Made by a program: the position numbers and the translations under genes. This document shows, piece after piece, positions 34,100 to 44,951 of a stretch of 64,000 nucleotides of DNA. Where the stretch lies: assembly GCF_009905375.1 (NCBI RefSeq), contig NC_133647.1:46434506-46498505 (forward strand), given 5' to 3'. How positions within the stretch are numbered: the first letter of the stretch is position 1; every line of letters starts with the position of its first letter. The stretch comes from Apium graveolens. Taxonomy: Eukaryota; Streptophyta; Magnoliopsida; Apiales; Apiaceae. The notes under the pieces are model-generated. The model had not been told where the DNA came from. It worked only from the letters and a program-made list of their open reading frames with translations, and did no database searches.

Positions 34100-34770
34100 A
34101 CCAGTTGACGTTAATCGAATCATCGACAATAACGAGTTATTATGCGTGCATTGGAACGTCTACAAAGCTTTGTACGGAAGAAAGAATCGTTCTCTCTTAG
34201 GTTGGGAAGAAATTGGTAAGCGGAGGATACCGGACCATAGTTGAGTCAACAGACCAAAGGAATTCCTAGAAGTGGCAGCCCAGAATGAACAATAGAGATA
34301 TGCGGACCAGAACTATAAAGACAGAAAGTACGAAGTAGCGAACCAAGTATTGTTGATAGTACCTCCCGATAAGGGAGTGATGAGATTCGAAAGGGAAAGA
34401 AATGTTGAACCCAAGATTTATTGGACCAATTGAAATCTTTAAAGGACTAAGAAAGTTGGCTTACAAATTAGCACCATCATCGATCGGTCGCCAAGTTTAT
34501 AACGAGTACCACAAATCGAGGTTGGGAAATTTAACTGTCAAAACCAAACATATGATTGAAAATGAGCTAATAAACTCGTATCCAGACTTAGCTTATGTCG
34601 AATAATGTGTAGAGGTCATAAGACTACAAGGACGAGTACCCGGAAATATATTGGATGGATGAGTGGAGATTTTACGAAGAGATCAAATACTGCAAGGTCA
34701 ACGTGAGAACTCGAGGTTGTCATGCGAGAAGCATATCCCTACCTGTTTCTGAACCGATTCCGGGATGGAA
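34100..34770 (+). pseudogene. Chromovirus integrase C-terminus and chromodomain relic
   Basis: Several frames must be combined. 'ALYGRKNRSLLGWEEIG' is at about 34165-34215. The GPY/F-like part MLNPRFIGPIEIFKGLRKLA is in the open stretch 34402-34605. Chromodomain-like phrases follow to about 34770, with stops at 34603 and later. Chromodomains target insertion to particular chromatin. Decay is heavy. Confidence 0.7.
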
Positions 34771-34774
34771 TCCT

Positions 34775-34789
34775 TTTAAGGGGGAAGAC
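34775..34789 (+). other. Polypurine tract of the chromovirus
   Basis: TTAAGGGGGAAGAC directly before the TG of the LTR at 34790. Confidence 0.8.
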
Positions 34790-37700
34790 TGTAAGAACCC
34801 AAATTTTTGACATCGGTAAAAGACCTTTATGAATAGTAATATAATAACTTGAATTTTTGAGACCTTGTAAAATATTTAATGAATAATAACCCTGACGGAC
34901 GGGGAAAAACCTTTTAGCCCACACTATGTTGTGCATGAGAAAATGAGTTTCGGAATTGATAACATGATTATACGTACCAAATGAGTGTATGTAAACGCTA
35001 TTAGTTTTCGAAAAAAACGAACTTTGAAAAATGACCATATTTACGAATCATCGAGGATTACGGGAATCATAATATAATTACAAATTTAAAACCCTACGGA
35101 TTTATATACAAGTAAAATAATTCAAAATAGAAGGAATAAATACGAAAGGAATTACGTCGCGAACCATTTACGAGAAAGTATTTCGAAAATGTTTAAACGA
35201 CCGAGCGAACGCGCAAACGATTAAATAAACGTAACGCACTAACTAACCATGGTAAAGTAACCATGGTTACTTTATCAAATAGTGAGCTAGAGATAGGATG
35301 ATCAACCAAGGCTAAGAAAATAGTGAGCTAAAGGGCTAAGTTAAGTAGATTAGCTTACAAACTACAAGGCTAGCTAGTTTTCATGTCCATGGATTTGGCA
35401 ACAAGAATAAAATCCTAGGATCTAAACTAGAAGATATCAATCAATATAAGATATCACAAGCTATCACAACCTCATTTCCAAGAAGCAACCAAGAAGTAAC
35501 CAAGAAGCAATCAAGAAGCAAGCATAAAAACTCTCCTTTTCTCTCTAAAACCTCCCATTCGGCCCTTCTTCTTAAAACTAAGAAATCAAAATCAAATCTT
35601 CAAGTTCTAGCCATGGATAAATCCTCCCATTAATTATCAAGCTTCTTAACAACCTAACTAAGGTAAGATAATTATTTGATCTCTTTTTATCAAGGTTTGA
35701 TGGGTGAAATAAAAATCAAGAAAGTTGCTAGTGAATAGTATGAATAGTAACTCTTCTTTGGTTTCTTGATTTCAATGGTGGTTTTAGGTTCCAAAAACCA
35801 TACGAAGCACTCCCCAGACTCCACCATCCTCAAGAACACATCTCAAGCTTTCAAGAAAGGGAAAAATCTTTGATCCAAATTTATTTAAGATTCAAATTCA
35901 AGATCCTTTTAGTATGTAGTTATAAACCTAGTTTTAGTGGTGATATTGTTAAGATCTTGATGTTTAGTTAAGTAGATTTAAGGTTGATTGTTGTTGTCTC
36001 AAGAACATGATTTTCTTGAGAGCAGTTAGTGTGTTGATGATGATATGGTGATTGTTGGTGGTAGTATAAAGATTTAAGGCGTAAACGAAACTCCGATCAT
36101 AAACGTAATCTCGTTAAAACGAACAAAACGTAACTTTAAGTTTCTGCAGAAACTCCCGAAGATGTAAACTGTAGTTCATTGAAATATAACCCTTGATTAT
36201 GATATAAAATATTATAAGGATCTTTTAGGCGCTTGAATCGCTTTATTCCGATTTACGGATCAAAAGTTATAACCATTTTACTAAAAGTGATTTATGCGAC
36301 AAAAACTACTACGAATCATGAATTTTGAAAATATAAAGGATCAACTTAAAAGTGTTCATAAATCATGAAATTTTTACAGAGAGTATCATATTGAGTTTCC
36401 TAACTTCTATAAAAATATCAAGTGAAAATAATGATTTTTCAGTTTTATAAAAATATTGGAGCCGAGACCGCGCGATTAGAAACCATAGAATCCATAAGCG
36501 GAGCCGACGACGAAAATGAAAATGAACTTAAGATTCTTTGAAAAATGAAGCGACCATGATGTAAATAAGGATTTAAAAGAATAATAAGGATAAAATAAGT
36601 TGAGAGGGTGCATAATAATTAGCGCATGAGTGCGGGTAATCGTAAATTAGAATGGGACCTAACGAAGTGAATTATGTTATGATTATAGATTTCCGAGCGG
36701 GACCTAGAGCATCCTCCACCTCGAGATACCCAGGCAAGTTTATGAACCCAACTCCATTTACTGTTGTGTTGTGAAAGGATGGTTTTATTATCATTGCATA
36801 AATACCATGCTTTCCATGATACACAATATTTGAATTTTTCGCATAATGTAGCGATATTGTATGATAAGTATATATCGTCAAATATTTAATTCCGCTTTAA
36901 GCGTGACGTATAATTATAAGACCGAGAGTCGGTCGAGATTTTAAGATGAAAACCCGGGAATCATTCCGGTGATATTATAGGACGATTACAAGTCCATAGT
37001 AATACGTTTTAAAGGGACTCAACGTCCACTTACGAAACATTAAAATACCTCGAACTTTTATTAAAACGATTTCCAAACGATCATATTCCATCAACTATAT
37101 TTTATTATTCAAATAATAAATATTATATACCTATTCCTTTATTATGGGAGAAGTATACTCCAACGATTATTTATTTCAAACCCGATTAAACATTAAAGGT
37201 TATTGATTGCGTAGACATAAACTAGTTGAGGAATAGTATTTTAAATATTTTTTTAAAGAGTAAACTCATCCGAGGTTAATTATTTATCAATTATCATTTA
37301 ATTATTTATTATTCATTAAAGGGTTTATTTATGATTTTAAAAATTCATAGATCCTGATTTAAAATACTTTCTGATTTTCGAAAAAATCATTCGAATAATT
37401 TCAGAACGTCGGAGAATATTATCTCGACTTATTTTAAATATTTTGAATATAGTGTCAAAAGAAACTCCCCCTTATATAACAAATATGTTGACAACGATCA
37501 ACTCACATCCTTAGTACTTCCTCCGAAAATTCTCGGAAGTACATATATATACGTATATATCCTAGTGTACCTATCAACAAGCAATATGCTTGGGGAACAA
37601 TATAAGTTCCATATATATGATGGGATTCTTACAAGGACAAGGAAGAGTAGACTCCAGTACTTCATGGACTGGGGAGACTACCAATTTACTACCACATGAG

Positions 37701-38555
37701 AAAATATTTTATATACTGATGAACATGTGGAGTATGCATACCTGAGAGGGATGGGAGCAAAACCATGTCTTGAGAGGGATAGACGCGAAGTGTGTACCTG
37801 AGAGGGACAGACACAGAAAAGGCCCAAATGTGGCCAGGGTGATAACCGATAATAAAAGGGAATCGTCCATCTACATGTAGAAAAAGTTACTATTTCTGTA
37901 GTACGACTGATCATCGTATGCGGTGGCTCCAACGAATGTCCTATTCTTCCAATTGGAATTGTGATACAATACCGTAACCCAAGCCTAGGTGTTGGGTTTA
38001 CCATTAAGGTATTCGCAGGATAATAAAATCCACTAAAGAAGTTTTTTCATGAGAAGGTGTGTGTCACCAAGGAAAACTATTTTTGAATAAAACGTAATTA
38101 TCATATATGATATTTTACATGAGTTTATCATACAGTCATTTTCACACTATACATTATTATGCTGGGCATTATAGCTCACTCTTGCTTTCTTTTAAATAAC
38201 ACAACACAACGGATAACCAGTATGCCGGTGTGGGACTTAGTTGCTTGCAGCCATGGGGAGGATCCCTGGTAGTTTTGTCTCAGGTGTGCCAGAGTATCAG
38301 ATAGGTATAAGATATCAGTCGTAATTATTGTAACTTCATGTAGAGGTTATGAATAATTGTTTGAGATCTTATAAAGTACATTTGAGTTTTAATAATAGAT
38401 GATACTTATTGTACATCGTTTCTAAGGCTATAACTTGTGAGTGTGTGAGATTGGGGGTCTGTTATATGGAATTATTGGATTATTGAGTTAATGCAGGTTA
38501 CACATGATTGAAGGATTGCGTGACGACCCAGATTCCTGACCCCGAAATCGTTACA
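34790..38555 (+). repeat. Long chromovirus LTR (3766 bp)
   Basis: Begins TGTAAGAACCC and ends CGTTACA, so the termini are inverted (TGTAA/TTACA). No coding sequence inside; small ORFs are chance. A short word TGAGAGGGA is repeated at 37743-37805. An LTR of this length is unusual, but long LTRs are known in Tekay/Del elements. The right border is supported because the neighbouring Tat LTR resumes at 38556. Confidence 0.7.
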
Positions 38556-38920
38556 GGTAGAGCCCTTTATATAGAGTTGAGTCTAGGGTTAGACTTCTGT
38601 TGGGAGACTTGGTGGACAAGTCTCCAACTTAGATGGTGATTAGGAGTCCTATTGAGGAAGGAGTTCTAGAACCTTCTGTGTAGGACTTTGATAACATTTT
38701 GAACACATGTCTCTGCTCTTCTAGCCGTATTGGGTCTAGTCCGTGATCAACTCATATTCGTGGACTTGAACGACCTCCGCTGGTAGGCCTTGGCTGTTTG
38801 GGGCTGTCATGGGCCTGTTACGAAGCTTCGGACCAAACAGGCCTGCTATGAAGCTTAGACCAGGCAGGTCTGTGTTGGACTTTTCAGAAAAGAAGCCCAA
38901 GTGTAATTAATGCGACATTT

Positions 38921-38925
38921 AATGT
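38921..38925. repeat. Target site duplication of the solo LTR (left)
   Basis: AATGT; repeated at 40343-40347. The uninterrupted Tat1 LTR at 51009-51020 has this AATGT once. Confidence 0.85.
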
Positions 38926-40342
38926 TGTGGAGTGGCATTTATGACACGTTATTATGCTCTAATAAGCTTTGAGTTGATATATTTGTACTCAAGTTGTTAA
39001 GTGTTTTAGTGTGTTTTCTAGTGTTTTTACATTTCAGGCATATCTAGGTAAGCAGGTAAATTAACATTGTTTTGGTGCTAATTTGGTGTCAAGGTAGTGT
39101 TGGAATAAAAGCTCGTGAAAAGCCGGCTCGAAGTAGAAAGGAAAAAGATAAAATCTGAGTTTTCCCCTAAGAACGGCGCGCCCGCACTGTGTTAGCGCGC
39201 GGCCATGCCAGGATTCCAGAATGACAGCGCACCCACGGAGCGCGCCCGCGCCGGTGCGAAAGTTTTGAATCCTGATTCTAATGGAATTCTAATTGGGAGA
39301 CTTCTAGATTGATTAGGGTTGCTATATATATTCAAATAAGAATGTTATCATAGAAGGGACGTACCAGAGCGCAAGGAGAGCCGTAAGAAGACCGTTTTAG
39401 CACGATTCAATGAAGATGAAGAAGATCTTATTTTTACTTGTGAATCTTTATTTTAAGTTGTAACTTGGATGCTAGTTTTCTTACTTGTGAACCTTTAATC
39501 TTGTTTCGTACTTAGTTTTGTTATTTAAGTATAAAGACTATGTTTGTTATACCATACTTTTATTGGAACCCACGTTGATGATGAGTCCGATTATGGTCTA
39601 ATCATTATCGTGGGGTTCTAGTGGATTTATTTATGGATTTCTTTAGTTAAATTGTTTATATGCCTTAGTGTGTGGTGATTGAATGATAAGCTAGTATTGG
39701 TTGTGCTTATTCTGCTTATTCTTCTTATAAGAGTCGCGAACTTGTAAGATAGTGTGTTAATTCTTAATGAAGTGAAAGTGAATTTAAGGATTTAGAACTT
39801 TCCATGCTAGCATAGGTCCATGTGTTATTGTTATGCATGATTCGTAGGTAATTTTAACCATCCTATTTACCCTATGTAATCATGATAGATAACTTATGCT
39901 TAAACCAGTCTCAATATAATTGGTGTCTATTCAGCTTCTATCTCTTTTGTGGATGTCTGGTAATATGTTATTCGTGCAACGAAAGTTGGCGTTTATCAGT
40001 TTCATGTTATCTGATTAGTGTCATCACCATTGCATGCTAAGGTTAAGAACAATAAGGCTATTGAATGAAGTATTTAATGAAGTTAGAATCTCATGTTTAT
40101 CTCATATAATATACAACCCTCTTTACTCTCTTAGTTATAATTGTTAGTTTAATTTTTAGTTATAAACAACCTCTATTTGTTATCATCTTAGCATTAAATG
40201 ATAACCATACATTATTGCTTAAGTGCATAAATTACATAGTTAACCAACACCAGTCTCTGTGGGAACGAACTAGAAAAGATTCTATATTACTTGCAAACGC
40301 GTATACTTGCGTGAATTATTAGCGCATGTTTAACGTTTAACA
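38926..40342 (+). mobile_element. Solo LTR (1417 bp), probably of an Athila- or Tat-type gypsy element
   Basis: Starts TGTGGAGTGG, ends GTTTAACA, and is flanked by AATGT on both sides. No internal region remains, so two LTRs have recombined and deleted the middle. A GC-rich patch with BssHII-like GCGCGC words lies at 39170-39260. The phrase 'ccagtctctgtgggaacgaac' near 40249 recalls the end of Athila-type LTRs, which is why I give plus orientation. It contains no ORF. Confidence 0.85.
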
Positions 40343-40347
40343 AATGT
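40343..40347. repeat. Target site duplication of the solo LTR (right)
   Basis: AATGT, as at 38921-38925. Confidence 0.85.
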
Positions 40348-40377
40348 GTCTTTAGGATGTATTTTCTATCCATATCA

Positions 40378-40390
40378 TTTGCCCCCAACT
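40378..40390 (-). other. Polypurine tract of Tat1
   Basis: On the minus strand AGTTGGGGGCAAA directly before TGATATGG, the start of the 3' LTR. Tat2 has the same arrangement at 53071-53083. Confidence 0.7.
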
Positions 40391-40459
40391 TCCGTGAATA
40401 CTGCTCGAGTTTTCATGGAAGTTATAATGGTCTATTCGCAACTCGGGTTACTTTTGGCC

Positions 40460-40530
40460 CTTCTCGGGTATCGTCCCTTCATGGGTATCGTCCCTTCACG
40501 GGTATCGTCCCTTCACGGGTATCGGCGCGT
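40460..40530. repeat. Tandem ~18-bp repeat next to the Tat1 polypurine tract
   Basis: About four copies of a 'gggtatcgtcccttcac' unit; the other copy of this region (51130-51200) has diverged versions. Confidence 0.8.
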
Positions 40531-40709
40531 TATCGTAAAGTGTGGAGCGACCTACACATTTACAACAACTTATTAGTGTGAGCATACACACTTAAGGTCC
40601 TCGTAGGGGCTATTTGAATGATGTTCAACACTAAACGGTCCTAATCGAGACTATAAAGCGAGCGTTTATCACCCCTTAACCTTCGTCAAGGTTAATTATA
40701 GAGTGAAAG

Positions 40710-41050
40710 CTGCTAACTGGCCCTAATCGGGGCTTATTTCCATGTACAAGTTGCTAATTAGGCTTAAAAGAGCCTAATTTTAAGCTATAATGCACTAATT
40801 GGCCTTAATCGAGGCTAATCTGCCCTAATCGGGGCTAATTAAGACTAATCAGTATGCATAAGACGCTAATTATCCTTAATTCACACTAAATATAAGAGCC
40901 AATGGGTTAAACGACCCTAATCTAGGCTAATTTCATCATACAAATCACTAATTATCCCTAATTTGGGTTAATTATGCCTAATATACATTAATCAGCCCTA
41001 ATAGGGGCTTAATTTCACTAATCGGCCCTAATCTGGGCTTAATCTTAAAA
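40710..41050. repeat. Dispersed CTAATCGGGGCTAA words in the Tat1 3' region
   Basis: More than ten imperfect copies of a gccctaatcggggctaatt-like phrase at irregular spacing, self-complementary in part. No coding content. Confidence 0.65.
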
Positions 41051-41739
41051 TCCTAAAAATTAAAAAAATTCAAAATTTTTCTGTTTTTTTTTCCATTTTT
41101 TTCGAAATTTTTTAAAATTTTCGATGGGGGTCGTCAGGGTTGAGCAGAACCTCTTGGGGCAGGAGGCTCTGCTCGGCTTCATGCCCCCAATTGAGGGCTG
41201 CTAGGCCAGTTTGGAGGAGACCCTCCTGGTCGGCCACCTCCTGGTCGGCCACTTCTTAATTGGCCTGAAGGTGGTTGCCCAGGGGTTCCCGCCCCTCATT
41301 TTTTTGAGCTTCTCACTAGGAGTTCAAGGTTTCTACATACCTTTTTATGTCCTTATTTCTCTTGGTTGTCCATGGAATTAATTTTATGGTTGCCTTTGAG
41401 TTCCTCAGGGCTCTGCTATGGCTGTTTCAGCGAACGTTCTGTACTCATCCCAGTGGACGTTCTGAACTCGTTCTTGCTGAACACTCTATGTTCTACTAAA
41501 CTTTCCCTTATAGGAAGTCTTATACTTCATTAAACTAGTCCAAACTTCTCTTGTTGGATGTTATACACTTCAACCAACTCGTTCTCGTAAACGTTCTAGT
41601 CTTCACGAAACTAGGTTCTGCTGAGAGTTATCATTTTTGAGAAATTTCCTAAGGACCTCTCAAGTGGGTCTTTGGAATATCTTCTGAAGGCCTCATAGCT
41701 CTCCCACAGAAGTTCTGATAGGCTGAAAGGCCTCAATTT

Positions 41740-42660
41740 GTTGGATGGTATGCCAAGGCCACTACGGAGGCAAGTTGTGGCTGTCATGACTCTGCTACGG
41801 AGGCTCCTGGTAGGCCAACAGGCCCAACTTGTGGGCTGGTCGGCCAGGGCTTCCCCGCATGGAAGTTGTGGCTGTCACGGCTCTGACATGGAGGCTTTTG
41901 ACAGGCCAAAAGGCCCCAACTTGTGGGCTGGTCGGCTGGGGTTTCCCCGCATGGAAGTTGTGGCCGTCACGGCTCTGATACGGAGGCTCCTAGTAGGCCA
42001 AAAGGCCTCAACTTGTTTCCTGGTCGGCCGGAGCTTCCACGCATGGAAGTTGTGGCCGTTATGGCTTTGATACGGAGGCTCCTGGTAGGCTAAAATGCCT
42101 CCATTTGTTTCCTGGTCGGCCAAAGCTTCCCCGCATGGAAGTTGTGGCCGTCATGGCTCTGTTACGGAGGCTCCTGATAGGACAAAAGGCCTCCATTTGT
42201 TGCCTGGTCGGCTGGAGGTTCCCCGCATGGAAGTTGTGGTCGTCAAGACTCTGATACGGAGGCTCCTGGTAGGCCAAAAGGCCTCCATTTATTGCCTGGT
42301 TGGCCGGAGTTTCCCCGTATGGAAATTGTGGCCGTCATGGCTCTGATCCGGAGGCTCCTCATAGGCCAAAAGGCCTCCATTTATTGGTCGGTCGGCCAGA
42401 GCTTCCCCGCATGCAAATTGTAGCCGTCATGGCTCTGATACGGAGGTTCCTGGTAGGCCAAAAGGCCTCCATTTGTTACATGGTCGGCCGGAGTTTCCCC
42501 TCATACAAATTGTGGTCGTCATGGCTCTGATACGGAGGCTCCTGGTAGGCCAAAAGGCCTCCATTTGTTGGCTGGTCGGCCGGAGCTTCCCCGCATATAA
42601 ATTGTCGCCGTCATGGCTCTGATATGGATGCTTCTGGTCGGCCATATGCCCCCCATGTGT
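41740..42660. repeat. Tandem array of ~92-bp units in the Tat1 3' region (about ten copies)
   Basis: Units begin with 'catggctctgatacggagg'-like sequence at about 41783, 41875, 41968, 42060, 42152, 42243, 42336, 42428, 42521 and 42613. They differ at scattered positions. The reading frames seen across the array are chance products of the period. Arrays like this between pol and the 3' LTR are known from Tat-lineage elements and can seed satellite DNA. Confidence 0.9.
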
Positions 42661-42879
42661 GGGATGGTCGTCCGGGAGTGGTCTTAGTGGACCTTGAGAG
42701 TCTCTTGCAGGATAGTCTGATCTGTTAAGAGGAGAACGCTCTGTTCTCGTATTCGTGAGTTCAGCTGAAAAGCTAATCTTGTCTTAATCTTCATTAGTTT
42801 TGCTTATCATGGTGATTAACATAATCATCCCTTAGTTAACACTAACGACTTGTGTTTAGCCTCAAACAGGCTTTTCTGA

Positions 42880-43400
42880 TAGCTTTTAGTGAACGTTCTA
42901 TTCTTCATAAAACTTGTTTTCATGGATGTCCTAGTCTTCACGAAATTTGTTCTCATGGACTCTTTAGCCTTCGCGAAACTTGTTCTCATGGACGTTCTAG
43001 TCTTTATGAAACTTGTTCTCGTTGGGCGCCTAATGTTTCAAGAATTTTCAAGACCAGAAAACCTTTAGGAGGATCTGGATCAACCCTACATGGGTTCATG
43101 TTGGCTATAAGGCCTTCATGTGGCCTGGTCAACCAATTCTGCTCTTTTTGGATGTTTGGCCCTTTTTCTAGTGAGCGTTATGTACTTGTTCTCATGCATG
43201 TTCTATTCTTCACAAAATTTATTTCCCTCCGTGAGGGTTCTAGTCGGCCTAATCTTTCCTTGTGGAGGACTAGGCGTCACTGACTCTTGGTAGGCTAGAA
43301 TCTCACCTCCGTGAACGTCTTGCTCTTCATGAAACTTATTCTCGTTAACGTTCTGTTCTTTACGAAACTTGTTTCCGTGGAAGTTCTTGTCTTCACCAGG
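42880..43400. repeat. 33-bp repeat family in the Tat1 3' region
   Basis: A unit close to 'cttcacgaaacttgttctca' plus a 13-base tail occurs four times in tandem at about 42905-43036 and twice at 43325-43390; older copies are seen at 41525-41620. Confidence 0.7.
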
Positions 43401-44241
43401 AGCATCCCTTGGCTCCAGTTCATGGTTTTCTTGGAACCTTCTCTTAGGGATCATCCCTATTAGTTCCGGACGTCTATAGACGTTCCTTCAAGGACGTCCT
43501 AGTCAGCCTAACCCCTCCATATGGAGGAGTCAGCTTCAAGGACTCTTGTTTGGTCATAGAGACCAAGCCCTTGAGGCCCTGGTCGGCCGTAACCTTAATG
43601 TCTAAAGCTTATTGGCCCTTCGGGATCTTATTTCGTGGAAGTTCTTGAACTTCAATCTTCTCAATATCAATTCGTGGATTAGACTTCTCTCTTTTTTATT
43701 CGAGGGAGTGCCTTGCCGGGTGGGGACCTCATCTAAGGACCCTTTAGAAGGTCAAAGATCTTCATGGATGGCTACTCGGCCTCCTCTGGTCGGTCAAGGG
43801 GAAACATTTTTGCTTTCTTGGACAACATGTCTCGATGGGCCTCGAACATAAACTATCATGTTCGTGTTCTTGATGAGTCCTCATAATTCAAAGGAAGCTT
43901 GTTAAAGTTGGCCTAACCCCTCCTATTTTCCATTGGTTAAATTTATTCCAATTAGGCGAACAGCTTCCCAAGGCGGGGATGTGCGGGGTTCATGCCTTGT
44001 ATTTGGTACATCTCTTCTTTTTAGAACTTTCAATACTTCAAATTAAAGGAGGAGTCTGGCTGGCTTAAGGCATCCCTTGGAGGCCGGTCTACTGGAGCCC
44101 TTTCCGAGGGATATCCAGTTGGTCAAAGGCCTTCTCTTGAGGCTGATCCGCCTTCTTTGGTAGGCCGGATTTTATAATGTAGACTTTAGTCAACCATATA
44201 CATTTCGTGAAGTTAGCTTTCTAATATCTTTTTATTATTAG

Positions 44242-44400
44242 GGCAATACCTACTTCGCAGCTTCTTTCACTAAGAGTGCAAAGTGAAGGAGTGAGCACAT
44301 GGCCTTGGAGGCATTGATGAAGAAACTTGAGAGAAAGTTTCAGGACTGGGTTTCTAGAGCTCTCTTAGCATTTATCAACAGTCGGAAGATTTATTCAAGA
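44242..44400 (+). pseudogene. Relic of an antisense gene in Tat1
   Basis: On the plus strand, opposite to pol, a T-rich tract with TTAG precedes GGC AAT ACC TAC TTC and an open stretch with one internal TGA, encoding a Lys/Glu-rich helix. It aligns in outline with the third exon of the antisense gene of Tat2 (SNTYFQAAL at 54893): shared NTYF, similar spacing to the coiled coil. The rest of the gene is not recognisable here. Confidence 0.45.
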
Positions 44401-44951
44401 TGATGGACACCCACGATGATGAGGAGCGCTCTGTTAATATGTCCATTAGCTCTGTTCATAGCTCTTACCCGGATATGGTAAATTTGCGGGGCTTTCCTAG
44501 CCTTTGGGTTGTTTTTGAGGTTTCCATTATTGGCCAATCATCTTATTTTGGACTATAGATTATCCTTCAGTGTTTAGGCCTTGCATGTCTTAGTTTGCCA
44601 TGTGTGGCTTTTATCTATTTACGGTCCTTCATGGACTTGAACATCTTCAGTGTGTAACCTAATTGTTCATCATGACTTGATTTCTGATCATTCAGGATCT
44701 CCTACATTTGTCATTTGATTTCATATTCGTCTTTTATTTCCGGTACTTTGGTCCTTCGGGAATTTTATTCATTGGATGCTCGTACATTGGTCGACCTTAT
44801 ACCTCCATTTACTACTAAGTACTAGGAACATGTCTTTCATGTCCTAAACATATTATACCTTCAGCTTCGAAATGCGCTAGGTATGAGGCACTTTGTCACC
44901 GCTCAGGGTTTCCGACTTGTAGGTTCCTCGTCCTCATGTTTTCTTGACCTT

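Larger units (their letters stand above)
33902..38555 (+). mobile_element. Tekay/Del-like chromovirus (Ty3/gypsy), 3' end with long LTR
   Basis: Remains of the integrase C-terminus and chromodomain region (33902-34770) are followed by a purine tract and a very long LTR opening TGTAAGAACCC and ending ATCGTTACA. This LTR start, and the wording of the integrase tail (ALYGRK..., LNPRFIGP..., NEL-N-YPDL-YVE), fit the Tekay/Del lineage. The left part is replaced by element C at 33901. The right end lies inside the LTR of Tat1, so this element was inserted into Tat1. Confidence 0.75.
38556..40377 (-). repeat. 3' LTR of Tat1, truncated and split by a solo LTR
   Basis: 38556-38925 and 40348-40377 align with 50645-51043 of the other Tat1 LTR. 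The part between is a solo LTR with its duplicated target. The left end is lost at the chromovirus junction. Confidence 0.85.

Noticed and set aside
41161..41190. Candidate LTR start of Tat1 at 41181 next to TTGGGGGCA
   Set aside because: The same purine tract-TG arrangement at 40378 is shared with Tat2 at 53071 and gives LTR lengths that agree between copies; the 41181 site is not supported elsewhere.
41738..42645. Several open frames of 70-110 codons on both strands
   Set aside because: They follow the ~92-bp repeat period and differ in frame from unit to unit; products of repetition, not genes.
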